The translations under genes were made by a program, and so were the position numbers. Under the pieces are notes generated by a model. The model saw only the letters and a program-made list of their open reading frames with translations. It was not told where the DNA came from and searched no databases. Below are positions 1-11,795 of a DNA stretch of 64,000 nt, piece by piece. Source of the stretch: Neofusicoccum parvum (lineage: Eukaryota; Ascomycota; Dothideomycetes; Botryosphaeriales; Botryosphaeriaceae); the NCBI GenBank assembly GCA_020912385.1, contig CP087217.1, positions 1,426,001-1,490,000 of the forward strand. Direction: 5' to 3'. Position 1 is the first letter of the stretch. Every line of letters starts with the position of its first letter.

Positions 1-1100
1 TGATTAGCATCGGAGGCTTTTGGAGTATTGATGACAGGAGCCACATCAATGAAACTGAGCGTGAAGCATTACTTACATGGTTGATCACCTTCCCCAGTGG
101 TCTCATCTCATCCCTGATCAGCGTCCGGTACGAGGACACGCCTGAGCAACGCGACGCTCCTTCACACGGCTTCTGGCAGGATGGATTGGATCAGGAGGAC
201 AAGCCAGAGCGAGTGCCACGCAACTCTCTCGTGATCCATCGACCCCACGCAACGGTGTTGAATCTGAAGGTCGGATGCCTGAACGTGACATATACAGTGC
301 CATGGGTAAAAGGGGAAAGGAAAGTGAGTATATAAAGGTGGGGCTGTGGTGTGGCCCAAAGGCCCTGGCTTCCATCACCACCCACCCACGATATCAGCGG
401 ATGTAAATACTTGGGCTACCAGCTGGCTGAGCTGGGAACAAACAAAGCATCTCCTTTGATCAAGGACCGGTGCGGGCCGGGCAGGTGCCATGCATTGATG
501 GAATCAAAGCAGGTCAGCAGGCAAGCAACTTGCAAAGTGTGGCCATCGGGTCTGTGATTTGCGAAGCTATTTGGCTAATCCAGCTGTTGGCCGTTAAGAA
601 GAAAGAAAGGAAACCAGGAAACGACACTTCAATCCCCGAGTCGAGACACATCTGTTTGCTCACGGCCACATGCATTAGCAACTACCAACGCAGGAGCAAA
701 AGAATCACGGCAAGAAAGAACGAGTATGGAAGAATATGTGAGAGCATTGTAGAGGAGTATGTACAAGTATTACTTTGTTTGTACCTTCGTGCTGCCCGTA
801 ACAAACTACTTCCAAGGACGCCACCGTTACCACATATCCGCCCACCGCCGTCTTGTGAGGTATCTCCCCGAGTGTTTTTTCTTCCATTCGACGCCAAATA
901 CTATACGTGTTCCAAAGGAGAAAAGGCAAGTATTCCAAATACAAACAATACAGGCAATAGAAAAACAGAAATTATGTTGAGGATCTGCCAACCAGGAGAA
1001 TTGCTGCGGAAGCGGAATGACAAAAGAAAAAGGGAGGCAAACAAACATAGGAACAGAGGTGGAAACTGATGCCTGTAACGCAAGTGCAGATGGGACGCGA
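1..1100. other. Intergenic, no gene recognised
   Basis: Short overlapping ORFs on both strands with no recognisable domain. The right end should hold the 3' UTR of the minus-strand CorA gene that stops at 1101. Confidence 0.5.
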
Positions 1101-3160
1101 TCAGACGTAGCGCATCTTCCTCGCAACGACCAAGCAAGTCACGACAAATGCGCACATGACACCCAGGATACCGAAGAACCACCCCAGGGTACCACTATCC
1201 AGCCCTGGTACTGGCACGTTCATGCCAAACAGACCGCAAATCAAGTTGAGCGGGACAAGAATCGTGGCGATGACCGTGATCTTTCCAAGCATCTCGTTGA
1301 CGGCGTTGCCCTGACCCAGGCTGTCAACCTGGATCTGCGCCAAGTAGTTGGAGTGACTGCGCGAAAGCATCTTCTCGAAGTGCGACAAGTTGCTCATCAT
1401 GGTGACGACGTGGTCCTGAATATCGCTGAGGTAAAGGCCTACGTCACCACGGGGCGCAACGCTGTACTGCTCGTTGCAGCGCTTAGCAAAGCCCTTAATG
1501 ACGTCCGCCTTCCCACCAAGGAGCCGCATCATCGACATGACCTTCTTGCGACATTCGCCAATTGCGCGCAGGATATTGCGCGAGTCCTCGGCGCGTGCGG
1601 TGAACACTTGGTCTTCAATTGCATCCGTCTCGTACTCGATGTCTCGAATAACGGGCCCAAAAGTGTCCACGATATCATCACTAAAAATGTCAGATTAGCA
1701 AAAAGAAATATGCTAGGATCTCGAGGATCTTACATAAGCGCATAGCAGATCCAGTCAGCGCTTAGGGAGATGTAATCCTTGAGGCGCCCAATTCTCTTCC
1801 GGACATTGGCCGCGTGCGGGTTTGGGGCAAACGTAAACGTCAGCAAGCCCTCACGGAAGACCACAGCGTAGACGTTGACAGGCTCCATGAAATCCTCGTG
1901 TTCCTTGTCCATCTGGTAGAACGAGCGGAAACAGACAAAGTAGTAGGACCGGAACAGCTCGACCTTCTCGCGTGCCTCCTGGGTCAGGATATCTTCGCGC
2001 GTGAGCGGGTGCACGCCGAAAGCCTTGCAGATGGCAAAGACCTCCTCCTCAGTCGGGCTGAGCATGTCAAGCCACCACATACCAGAGTCCATGGGGAGCT
2101 CGAACAGATCGCGGAATGTTTCGCCAGGCATGAGAAGACCACCGAGGTCCGCTGCATGAATTGTGTCATCGAGCTCGGAAGAGAAGAAGGCCCATCTGTT
2201 GACATGTGGTTCGTGTGCAACGACAAGATGGCCGGGGTTTTCAATGTGTACATCAACCTTTTCCTCATCCAAATCAGTGCCGCTGTCAGCAGGGCGCTCG
2301 AAATGCTCAATTCCATCTCCGACAATTTTTGGAATTTCTTGCATTGAAGGCTTCCGGCGCAGGTCGTTGAAGACTTTGGGCTTAGAGCGCTGGGTGTTCA
2401 CGCTCGCCTTGCTTTGCTTTCGCGACAGGGGAATGACGGGAGTCCGGGTCTGGGTCGAAGCGATGAATTCCTCCAGTTCCTCGAAGTCGATCTTGTACGT
2501 GTTGCTGGTCTCCTCAACCGGGAAGCAAACGTCCTCCTCCACGGAGCTGCGGCGCGACATGGTCTCGTTGTTGACAGTGCCATGGCGGCTTTCCTCGCTG
2601 AACGTCGGGCGGCGCCTGTGGGTTCCCTGAGAGACTGTGCGCTGCAGTCGTAGGTCGACGTCGGACGGCGCACGTTGGCTATTGATGGTGCCTGCGCGAT
2701 CTCTCCGGCGTGGATCGGCAAATGCATCAACAGAGTTTGGCGGAGACACGGAGCCGGAAGACTTGGTGGATGCGTGGGATTTCGCGTATCCCTCCATCTG
2801 CACATCTCTGGGCCGGCGGAAAGTGTCCCTTCTTGCCATAGGGCTCACCGATCCGCGCCGCCCGAAGAAACTGGGATTTTCTCCAGCATCACTTGGGCTC
2901 TTCTCGTCGTCCACGATCGCATTCTCAAAGTCCCTTGCAATCATGCCTTGTCTCTCCAGGGCGTTGTTCACAGAAAGCAGGTCTGGCCTCGGGGCAGTCC
3001 TCGGAGAAGCAATGCTCGTGACGGTGCCCCGCCGCGAGCGCGACGGGCTGGTGGTATCCACGCGCGGCATGGACTCGGGCTGGCGACGGTGATCGTCGAG
3101 GTCAGACACCGGGGTGCTGAACCTGGTCGGGAACTGCTCGGTCCTTGGAGTCTCGGTCAT
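1101..3160 (-). CDS. CorA-family Mg2+ transporter (Alr1/Mnr2-like)
   Basis: Two exons, 1734-3160 and 1101-1680, joined across a 53-nt GT..AG intron (1681-1733) that restores ...CYALIDDIVDTF; 668 residues. The last ~60 residues carry the CorA signature: a hydrophobic helix ending in GMN (about 628-630), then a short loop and a second helix, with a basic cytoplasmic end. CorA proteins are homopentameric Mg2+ channels whose GMN loop forms the selectivity entrance. The first ~270 residues are Ser/Arg/Pro-rich and look disordered, as in fungal Alr/Mnr2 proteins, which are much longer than bacterial CorA. Sequence alone does not separate plasma membrane (Alr) from vacuole (Mnr2). It is transcribed away from SPC1. 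Confidence 0.9.
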
Positions 3161-4366
3161 TCTGCCGTGTCTTGCAGATCTGGTATTGCGATAGTCGCGC
3201 GAAGCGCTTGAGGGATTGTCCTAAAGTTGGCGCGCAACAATCCGGGAATCCAGCGTCCAGTGCGACTTTTTGGCGAGTCGCTTGTGAGCGCTCACCGCGT
3301 GAGGGAGGTCAACTTGACTGGTTGGCTTCGCGTAGGGTTCTGCCCTACACTAAGCCGGGTGTTGGTCCTTTGAGGTAGACTAGTACCTCCCACCGACGCC
3401 ACTAAGAGCGTGCGAAATCCGTGTAGTCGTGGTCAGGGCGAATGCGAACGCCGTGTGGAAACCCGAAGTCGAGTTATGGAGGCTTCCTGTCGCCTCCGAC
3501 CCAGATCTTTGGGCCGAGAAGGGGGCGGATGAAAGAGAAACTGAGGACCTGAGTGCCCGCCAACTTGGTGGTGTTGATGTGCTAAGACGCCGAGGCGCCT
3601 GGGGAGAAGGCAGTCGAGGGTGGAATTGTGGGAGCGCGAGGGTCGCTGGCGCGCGATCAGGCGTGCGAGGTCGTGGCGGATGTCGTGGTCAGCGAAGACG
3701 ACCGGTCGCTACGGCTACGGAGAGTCGTCCGGTACTAGGCCGTGCGTGACGTAGACGCCAGTCCACAGGGGACAAAGGCAATTTGGGATATCGATGCGGG
3801 AGCGGCGCTCTTATAGGTGCTGCGCGGAAGTCGAGCAGGAAGCGACTGTGGCAAATGGTGGGAACAGTCCGTGGTGGACAGAGGGTGGTGCAGTGGAAGG
3901 GAGGAGAAGAGGAGGGCGGGACTGGTGACAGCTGAAAGATTTGTGCTTGGCCCGCACCGCACGGGAACCGGCATGGAGCAGAAGCTTGTCTCAAAGTGGG
4001 CTCACTGGCTGGAACCCCAGCACCCCATCGGGCGGTGACGACTCAAAAATCGGCGCGCTGCTGTTGGTCGGCCCTGGCCCTTTTGCCGCGAGGAGCCGCT
4101 GCGCGCAGATGAGTCATTTTCCTCCACTCACAAAACAGCAGCCCCGGGCCAGAGTTACGGATGCCGTGGCACCAGGCGGCTGAAGAGGCAGGTGTTCCTG
4201 GTGCAGCCCAATGGCAATCCTGCCGGCAGCCCGTGATCCGTGACCCGCGCGGCTCCCACGTTCCGCCGCACTAGCCAGCTTGGGTGCCAGATCAGCCCGG
4301 TGCCGACCAGCGACGTAGCTTCATCATCGGCTGCGAACACCTCCGTCGCAACCCAAGCTGCCCGCC
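3161..4366. promoter_or_regulatory. Shared upstream region of the CorA and SPC1 genes
   Basis: About 1.2 kb of GC-rich DNA between divergent start codons at 3160 (-) and 4367 (+). ORFs here are short and without domains. It presumably holds both promoters; no clear TATA box was seen. Confidence 0.45.
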
Positions 4367-4766
4367 ATGGCTGACGACCTGCTGGAAAAGGCGCGCGACT
4401 TCGTCGAGGGCCAGATTGTGCGTCGCGCAATGCTCGACGGTGCATCCTTCCGCTGACTGCTGTCCCAGGACTTCGACGGCCAGCGTCTCGCTGAGCTCTT
4501 GACCACCGCGCTTCTCACCACCGCCGGCGTACGATCACACCCTTACCGCAATTCTGCGCCCATAGCTGACTCCACCGCAGATTGTCGCCTTTATTGTCGG
4601 CTACTCCACCCAGGACATTGCCCTAGCCCTTCGGATCCTTCTCGCCGGTGCTGTTCTCACCTTTGTCGCCGTTGTTCCGCCTTGGCCTTTCTTCAACAAG
4701 AACCCCGCCACCTGGTTGGCTCCGCAATCGGCCGTTACGGGTGGTGTCGAGGTCGAGGTGACGTGA
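4367..4766 (+). CDS. SPC1: Signal peptidase complex subunit 1
   Basis: Three exons, 4367-4417, 4469-4528 and 4581-4766, separated by introns of 51 and 52 nt, both in phase 0; 98 residues. The product starts MADDLLEKARDFVEGQIDF and has two hydrophobic helices (about 28-47 and 50-74) joined by a short loop with YSTQD, then PPWPFFNKNP, the pattern of SPC1/SPCS1. This small ER membrane protein with both ends in the cytosol is an accessory subunit of signal peptidase and is thought to help keep membrane segments from being cut. No unspliced reading frame gives the family protein, so automatic calling could miss it. Length fits the family (about 90-110). Confidence 0.9.
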
Positions 4767-5060
4767 TTGAGACAATTGGGGAGTGTGATAGTCGGGGGTA
4801 TCATTTTGGACGGCGTTGCACGGCGAATTACATGAAGCCCTTATTTGAATCTCTGGTCTACAGTACTCCGAGCCTGAAGCACCATTACGCTGTAGCATAG
4901 ACCTGTTTGCGTGTTGCGCAAGCCTGAAACGCCGTTGTGTGCACCGCCACCGTCCCATCGTCACAACCATGAACTTTTCCCTTCTCTATGCATGGACCAG
5001 GCGCGCGAAACTCGGCAGACCCTTGAAAATGCATGAAGCTCCAAGCGTGTTTGGTCCGCT

Positions 5061-5585
<525 letters not shown>

Positions 5586-6321
5586 GGTGGATGTTGGGGA
5601 TTTTGCGTGGCGAGGATGAAAACGGGTTGCAGTGTTGGTGGGGAGGAATGGACGTCAGGGCTGCCTGGTGGCCGACGGCGGGGCTGACGCAAACGCTGAG
5701 GAATCGGAGCGGGAGGGTTGGCGACGGAAGGGGCTCGGCGGTGTTCGCAGGCGGGGGTGCAGAGAGGTGGTTCGAGAGGCGTGCTCGAAGCGTCGGGCGC
5801 AAGCAGGCAGCACCGCGAATTGAGGTCACGGCGGGCGGCGGGCGGGTTGAGCAGTGACACGGCCAGCAAGCTCACTCCAGCTCGCCGCCTTGGCCGCCAG
5901 TCCGCAGCGACAGCGACAGGGCGACGCGACCCGGCGCTAGGCCGCGCTCGGAAGGGGCTTCGCCTCCTCGGGCACGTGCACGACTCGCAACACTCGTAAC
6001 AAGAAGCCGCCGCCCGTCGGTGCCCATCCTGCGACCGCACCACCTACCACCCGACCCTCGAACTGGCCATGACGCTTCAAGCCAGCCTCTCTGCCACCAC
6101 ATCACCATTCTTATACATGTCCACCGCTTGCGCGCCAACCACCACGACCACCAACTCCACCTCGCGCCCGCCGCCACTCCTGCAAACGCGCACATAGCAG
6201 CACACCTCCGACCCCAGCGCACCTACTACGTCACCCATTCATCGCCTCCCCGCTCCCACGTCGCGCCTCTGACACCTGTCAACTCCTCGTCACCGCTGCA
6301 CGCCTCCGTACCCGCTGCGAC
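5586..6321. promoter_or_regulatory. Bidirectional upstream region, RBX1 / Edc1-like gene
   Basis: 736 nt between divergent start codons at 5585 (-) and 6322 (+). The last 250 nt on the plus strand are C-rich and purine-poor, typical of a fungal 5' UTR/promoter. No clear TATA box was found. Confidence 0.45.
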
Positions 6322-7878
6322 ATGTCTGAAGTCATGACAACGCCCTCCAAGGGCTCCAACACCCATCACCGCCACAGCAAGAGCGAGACACCTGCCCGGT
6401 CCGTTTCCAACCCCACCGACTCCTACGCGACCCCCGCAAGACCAAGCCAGCGCCGCCAAGGCAGGAACCGCAACAACTATGACCAGAACCAGCGCCTGTC
6501 GCACCCGGCTGCCAGCGCATCCGATCCGGCCCTTACGCAAGGCTATCTGAGCGCCGGTCACAACGATCAGGGCAACCGGAAGAAGCCCACCCGCCAAAAC
6601 GACGGTTCTGTTTCCGACAACCCGGCCATGAACAACAAGAAGAACCGCGGTCGTCGTGACCGTCAGTCCACCCCCGCTCGTGGTGGCTCTCCGCCAAAGC
6701 ACAATGGCTCTCTGGCCGCCGCTACACCTGCCAAGGAGAGCGCTTATGCTGGCCCCGCGTTCCATGCTTCGCCGGCTCCTGCGTCCCTCCCTATGCCCAA
6801 GTTCTTCTCCAAGTCCGTCCCTGCGAACGATGCTCCTGCATCCATGCAGAATCGGCTGGATCAGGAGTCCGATAGCAGCGGCACCAGCGAGAAGAGCGAA
6901 TCTCCGCCCCTCGTTGGAGCAACCCCTGTCGACAGGGCCCCCCCTCGCCGCTCCGAGGAATCTCCTTTGGATCTGTTCTTCAGGGCAGACCGCGAGGAGA
7001 AGGCGAGGAAAGCCAGTCTTCTGGGTACTGCTACGCCTCCGGGCAAGAGCCCCGCTCCGGTCAATGGTCGCAACCATTCCAGGCATGTCTCCAACAATAC
7101 TGGAAGGAGCATGTTCAGCATGGAAATGGACGGCAGTCACGCAACCACGCCAAAGCCTCCTTCGCCAACTCCCAACCTCGCTCAGCGTATGTCCGCTGGC
7201 AGAGCTGCGACCGCTCCTTCAGACATCCCCCGAGCTGCTCAGGAGTCCGATTCTTACCCTCAGGCGCTGAAAGACCTGTTCTCTTCCTCTAAGAAGCCTT
7301 CTTCTCAGTCCCCCTTGGCCAACGGTTTCACCGGAACTCCCACTCAGAACGGCCAGGACTTCCACACTCCATCTCCTTTCTATCGTCCCAGCCCTGGGCC
7401 GAGACAAGTTTCTGGCGGTCCTCGTACTCCTGCAGGCCAGATTAACTTGGAAGCCAACCCTTACTACTATGGTAATCGCAATCTTTCTCCTCTGTTCCAG
7501 GCAGCCAAAGGTGATTCTGCCAAACGTTCCTCATCCCTCCGTCAGGAGTTGGACTCTTCTCCATCGACTCAAAACCGCGCGGAGCTTCCTGTTCCTACTT
7601 TGGAACATATTCCCACGACTCCCTCTCGCCCCATGGCTGGGAAGCCCGACGCGTCTGCTATTTCTCGCAACTTTTTGAATGCTCATATCCAACAGGCGGG
7701 CGCACAAGACTCTCTTTCGCAGATGTCTTACACGAACCACCCGGGCCTGAGGTCGCCGTTTACTCACACGGCCTCTTCAGCCGCCCCTCGCGACGGATCT
7801 CCCGCCGCCGCGCCCGACACGAGGCTCATGGAGAACGATTTGAAGCGCATTCTCAAGCTTCAGCTTGTTGATACGTAG
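6322..7878 (+). CDS. Edc1/PNRC-type mRNA decapping coactivator (candidate)
   Basis: One uninterrupted frame of 518 residues, mostly low-complexity Ser/Pro/Asn/Thr sequence. The informative part is residues 142-162: YAGPAFHASP, then LPMPKF. This YAG-x-x-F...SP...LPxPxF arrangement is the PNRC/Edc1 motif, whose LPxP part binds the EVH1 domain of Dcp1 and whose N-terminal part activates Dcp2 in mRNA decapping. A second conserved-looking block, SPLDLFFRADREEKARK (about 214-230), and a helical C-terminus (ENDLKRILKLQ) are of unknown role. Yeast Edc1/Edc2 are much smaller (about 150-175 residues), so this is a longer filamentous-fungal form if the call is right. The basic N-terminal half (RRDRQ, KKNRG) could bind RNA. 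No catalytic domain is visible. Confidence 0.65.
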   Translation: MSEVMTTPSKGSNTHHRHSKSETPARSVSNPTDSYATPARPSQRRQGRNRNNYDQNQRLSHPAASASDPALTQGYLSAGHNDQGNRKKPTRQNDGSVSDNPAMNNKKNRGRRDRQSTPARGGSPPKHNGSLAAATPAKESAYAGPAFHASPAPASLPMPKFFSKSVPANDAPASMQNRLDQESDSSGTSEKSESPPLVGATPVDRAPPRRSEESPLDLFFRADREEKARKASLLGTATPPGKSPAPVNGRNHSRHVSNNTGRSMFSMEMDGSHATTPKPPSPTPNLAQRMSAGRAATAPSDIPRAAQESDSYPQALKDLFSSSKKPSSQSPLANGFTGTPTQNGQDFHTPSPFYRPSPGPRQVSGGPRTPAGQINLEANPYYYGNRNLSPLFQAAKGDSAKRSSSLRQELDSSPSTQNRAELPVPTLEHIPTTPSRPMAGKPDASAISRNFLNAHIQQAGAQDSLSQMSYTNHPGLRSPFTHTASSAAPRDGSPAAAPDTRLMENDLKRILKLQLVDT

Positions 7879-10087
7879 TCTATCCGGCGTTCTGGTGCTA
7901 CGAATATCTTGGATCTGGAGTTTAACCTCATTTTCCGGATTCGTCGACTCTACGATTTCTTCACCAGACTATTTAGAGTCATGCAAGTCCCTTTTGGTTC
8001 TCTCATCGGACGGCCAATTCACGGTGTCCGGAATTTTTGCTACCTACGGATTTCAAGATACCTTTTGTAACTGTACTAGAGCGCTCACAGCCGACATCCT
8101 CACTTTGAGTTTCTATTTCAGTTTTCCTCTGTTTTCCTTTGGTCATATTCTTTTTTCCTGGAGTTGCATCTGGAGCGTCATCGCTGGGCGGGAACCGGGA
8201 TATCTTCACGGGCTTGATTCACGTCATGCTTTCACGGCCTCGGCACGTTTTGTGAGTTCGGGCTCGGCATGACGAAGTACTTGCTTTTCTGGCTGGTCTG
8301 GTTTGTTCTGGGTCATGGGTCGCGCTTTGGCGTTCCTGGGGCTCATAGGTCCTGCACCTAAGGCGTTCCACTTCCTTTATCACTGGAGTTTTCTTGCTTT
8401 CTTTGTTTTGCTTGCTTTTCACCCGGTACATATTACACCCACTACCTGATCGGCGGCGCAGAAGGACAGCTTGAGGATCTCCTAGGTGGGGTTGGGGTGT
8501 TTGTCTAAGCAAGTGGCACGAATTCATTCTGCCTCTCGACTTTTGGGCAACACTCGGCCTTTCCAAAGGAGTTCTTTGCTATCCTATTGCGGTAAAGCCG
8601 ATCTCGTAATAATTCCCTCATTTCGTTACTTTCCCATACTTCCCACTTCACCCCTTTCATTTCAACACGGCACATCTGCCACACCCCCGTTTCCTTTGTT
8701 ATCGGTATCATCACCGAAGGGAGTCTATGGAAGATCTCGCGTACGGATCATGGGGGTTTACCGACATCATTGGAGTCCATTGGATTAAGAGTTTCGACGA
8801 TACCCCTTCCAAACGACGGACTTTTCTTCGGGGGTGTTCAGGTACGACCGCTGGACGGATCTCAGCCGGTCGGCGAAGGGTTTTTGGGGGGAAACCGATG
8901 GCAAAGGCACACTTGTCATCATCACTTGCTTTTCTGTTACAAGACGGCAGTCCTGGATAGAATTTTCATGGACACGATCAAACGGAGATCGACTCAAAAG
9001 GGGATGAGGTTGGGAAAAAGGAGTCTAAAAAGAAAATTTAAAAAAAATAATAGGGCATAGATATCTAATTAAAGATATTCCATGTCCGACAAGAAATCCT
9101 GCAGGTGAGAGAGGTAAGATTCTCTATCTCGTTGCGAGTTTTGTTGTGTTGTGATTTTTATGCGCCACGTCAGGTTTTCCCTTGGTCCCATGAAGTGCTT
9201 GGTGAATTCGTCACTTGGATTCTTTGTGCATTTCTCATCCCTTCCGAATATCAACACAAGTTATCCCACTCCTGCCTAACCTCATGGCCTTACGTAACAC
9301 TGCTACAACAGGGCGATAGCTTTTATCTGAGGAGATGTAGCATCCATCTGATCGTAATGGTACCGCCAGAAGCATTCTGATTTCTCTCCTGGCGGCTGCC
9401 TCGAATGCGTACAGGAGTATGCATTCGGTTGCACGCGGCGACTTAGCGCCGTATAACAAAGCCGTGAACGATTTTGTTTGAAAGAACCCCGTACCCTCTT
9501 CGTTCTCATACGTGAAATCGACGAACAACAGGTGGACTACTCGTTCTCATCAGGAGTCGCTGGAGGTATATACTAACGGTACTATCTCCCAGTACCCAAG
9601 GATTGTGGAAGCTGATTTGGGCTTCACCTCTGAAAATGAAATTGTAAAAGGGCACTCCACATCGATTATAGAAGACCGTCAAGGGCGCCCAAGATGATTC
9701 TGCTATTAGAGCATTATCCACAAACACGCTTCGTGTATTCTTCACACCACCAACGAGGTTAAAACACGCGTTACCTAGAAATGGTATCACGCCAAACCAT
9801 AGCTCCATATCCATCAAAACATTTCACGGGTGTTGGCGAAATCCATCATAGACATTTCAATCACCCCACAACCACTTACGTGTTTAGCACTTCTTGGTTA
9901 TGGACAAACTGAAGATTTTTGGCATGTGCGCTTTCCTATGCGTGATTCTTCCAACCTTCTGCGATCATGTTCAAGCCATATCTATTCTTCACCCAGGTCA
10001 TCTGTCGTATATATAGACTGGGGGACGCCGCATCATAGGTTTATATCCTCATTCTGGCAGTAACGTTCCATTCTCTGGTCATCTCAA
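7879..10087. other. Intergenic, no gene recognised
   Basis: 2.2 kb between the 3' end of the Edc1-like gene and the small minus-strand gene. It becomes AT-richer from about 8,950 on. Only short ORFs without domains were seen, and no convincing tRNA fold. Confidence 0.5.
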
Positions 10088-10343
10088 TTATTGGTCTCGG
10101 CCTCTTCCTGTATCAGAAGGTTGCGTGTACATTCTTTACTTTGCTTTCTAGCGTTTGGGACGTACGTATACATTGTGTTGCCGGACCTTTACACACTTTC
10201 CTCGGTCGATTCTTGCAACCAACCAGGCTGGCACTGAGCTTAGGTGTATGGCTGTTCACCGCACTGGTGAGTGAAAATAGCATAGAAGTATCTATTATCT
10301 GCAAGGCTGAGATGAGGGCGTAAGGGATGGGCTTGAGGCGCAT
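10088..10343 (-). CDS. Small possible secreted, basic, Cys-containing protein
   Basis: Weakly supported gene. An ATG at 10343 sits in a good context (CCCAAAATG) after a CT-rich leader and 120 nt downstream of a TATATA box. Unspliced, the frame gives 76 residues (stop at 10113). A 58-nt intron (10108-10165) with a perfect GTACGT donor and a TACAG acceptor would give a 65-residue product instead. The N-terminus (MRLKPIPYALISALQII...MLFSLTSAV) resembles a short signal peptide, followed by a basic segment with three Cys (GCKNRPRKVCKGPATQC). I do not recognise a family. It could be a small secreted or effector-like protein, or chance. The uneven hydrophobicity of the putative signal peptide is the main doubt. 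Confidence 0.35.
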
Positions 10344-10461
10344 TTTGGGTGGCTGTCGCGTGGTTTCTATGATGTTTTGCTTGTGAGCGGCTTCGAAGTG
10401 CTTACTTGAAGTGCTGAAGTGGTGAGATTGAGAAGTAGAAAAGGGCAAGGTGAGTTTTTGT

Positions 10462-10467
10462 TATATA
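10462..10467 (-). promoter_or_regulatory. TATA box candidate for the small gene at 10343
   Basis: On the minus strand this reads CAATATATAAC. It lies about 120 nt upstream of the ATG at 10343 and is followed by a pyrimidine-rich leader. Confidence 0.35.
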
Positions 10468-10742
10468 TTGGATATTGCTTGGCTGTAATACATCTACTTG
10501 ATGCTACCTGGTCGAGATTCGAATTTGCGCCGCAAATTTCATGAACAATAGTCATCCGTTGTGAATTTGTGGTTAAGAGCCTGTAAGTTGTGAGTCAGAA
10601 CTCGGCCTCGAACCCGTACCATTGTTCACTCCCACGATTGCTAAGAGTCTTCCAAAAGCACTCTGGCTCAAAAAACTTCATATATTCTACCCTGATCTCA
10701 CGCTTTGATCAGCACAACTTATCTTCATCCCGACGAATAAAT

Positions 10743-11795
10743 TCACCTCCCCCCCTCCAACCACTCCACCAAAACCCCCACCACCTCCTCCGGCGCCTCC
10801 TCCACCAAAAAATGCCCCACCCCACCCCCAATCCCCCTGGCCACCAACCGCGTCCCCTCCTCCACATACCCCCTCCAAACAGCGCCAACATCCCTCCCCC
10901 CACCCCTCCCCAAATACCCCTCCGAAAAAACCACCAACACGCCCCTCCCGCCCTCCAACCCCCCCACCCTCCTCCCCTCCCCCTCATCCGCAGCCTGCAT
11001 CTCCGCATCCACCCCCACGCTAGCCGCATAGTCCGCGCACGTCGCCCGCACCACCTCCTCGCGCGCAAACGCGGCCGCGTACGCCTCGACCGCGCCGTCA
11101 GCCGCCAGGCCGGCGGGCAGGTCGTCGGCGTCGTCGCTCCCGCCGCTCCACCGCGCCAGCAGCGCGCGGCACCAGCGCGGCCCGCCGTACGCGACGATCA
11201 TGTCGGCGGCCAGCGGCGCGTTGGCCAGGAACGGCCAGTGGAAGGAGGCGGCGGCGGCGGGGGGGCCGGCGGCGGCGAAGGAGGCCCACTGGGCGGGCTC
11301 GGGGATGGTGTCGAGGAGGGCGAGGCCGTGGAGGTGGTAGGGGGTGGGGAGTGGGGGGGTGGCGGGGGCGTGGGAGAAGGGGTGGGCGAGGTGGAGGGAG
11401 AGGCGGTGGGCGATGCGGGCGCCGCGGTCGTGGCCGAGGAGGATGATGGGGGTGGGGTGGTGCGGGGTGGGAAGCAGGGTGGAGAGGGCTTCGAGGATGG
11501 CGAGCCCGATGGTGAGTTTGTCGTGGGCGGTGCGCGAGGGCGTGGAGCGGCCGTAGCCTGGGAGGTCGGGGATGAAGAGCGGGTAGTGTGCTGGGAGGAG
11601 CTTGAGCAGGTGGCGGAAGATGAAGCTGGTCTGCGGGTAGCCGTGGAGCAGGATCAGGAGCGGGGTTTTTTCTGAGATTGGAGCGTCTGGGGTTGGCGGG
11701 CGGAGGTAGCTGAAGATTTCCGAGCCACAAGTCGTTTTTGTCCAGTTCGTCTGGAGAGCGGGATCGCTGAGGAGACCAATCTGATCTGCTGGCAT
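10743..11795 (-). CDS. Alpha/beta hydrolase, fluoroacetate-dehalogenase-like
   Basis: Single exon, 350 residues. Motifs in order: oxyanion HGYPQ (51-55); nucleophile elbow GHDRGAR (121-127) with Asp123 in place of the usual Ser and Arg124/Arg127 as carboxylate binders; LLDTIP with Asp162 as probable acid; FHW (185-187); a CADY motif (253-256); and catalytic His328 in GHF. In fluoroacetate dehalogenases (EC 3.8.1.3) the nucleophile is Asp in exactly this GHDRGAR context, and a His-Trp-Tyr triad holds the halide; His186 and Trp187 match, and Tyr256 (or Tyr239) may be the third. The reaction would be hydrolytic removal of halide from a haloacetate. Epoxide hydrolase is the main alternative, since it shares the Asp nucleophile but not the two Arg plus His-Trp set. 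No signal peptide, so probably cytosolic. Codon use is strongly GC-biased, especially after residue 160. Confidence 0.8.
   Translation of the reverse strand: MPADQIGLLSDPALQTNWTKTTCGSEIFSYLRPPTPDAPISEKTPLLILLHGYPQTSFIFRHLLKLLPAHYPLFIPDLPGYGRSTPSRTAHDKLTIGLAILEALSTLLPTPHHPTPIILLGHDRGARIAHRLSLHLAHPFSHAPATPPLPTPYHLHGLALLDTIPEPAQWASFAAAGPPAAAASFHWPFLANAPLAADMIVAYGGPRWCRALLARWSGGSDDADDLPAGLAADGAVEAYAAAFAREEVVRATCADYAASVGVDAEMQAADEGEGRRVGGLEGGRGVLVVFSEGYLGRGGGRDVGAVWRGYVEEGTRLVARGIGGGVGHFLVEEAPEEVVGVLVEWLEGGR

Noticed and set aside
10600..10680. Possible minus-strand tRNA (GGTTCGAGGCC-like T loop)
   Set aside because: The T stem does not pair beyond two bases and no acceptor stem closes, so there is no cloverleaf.
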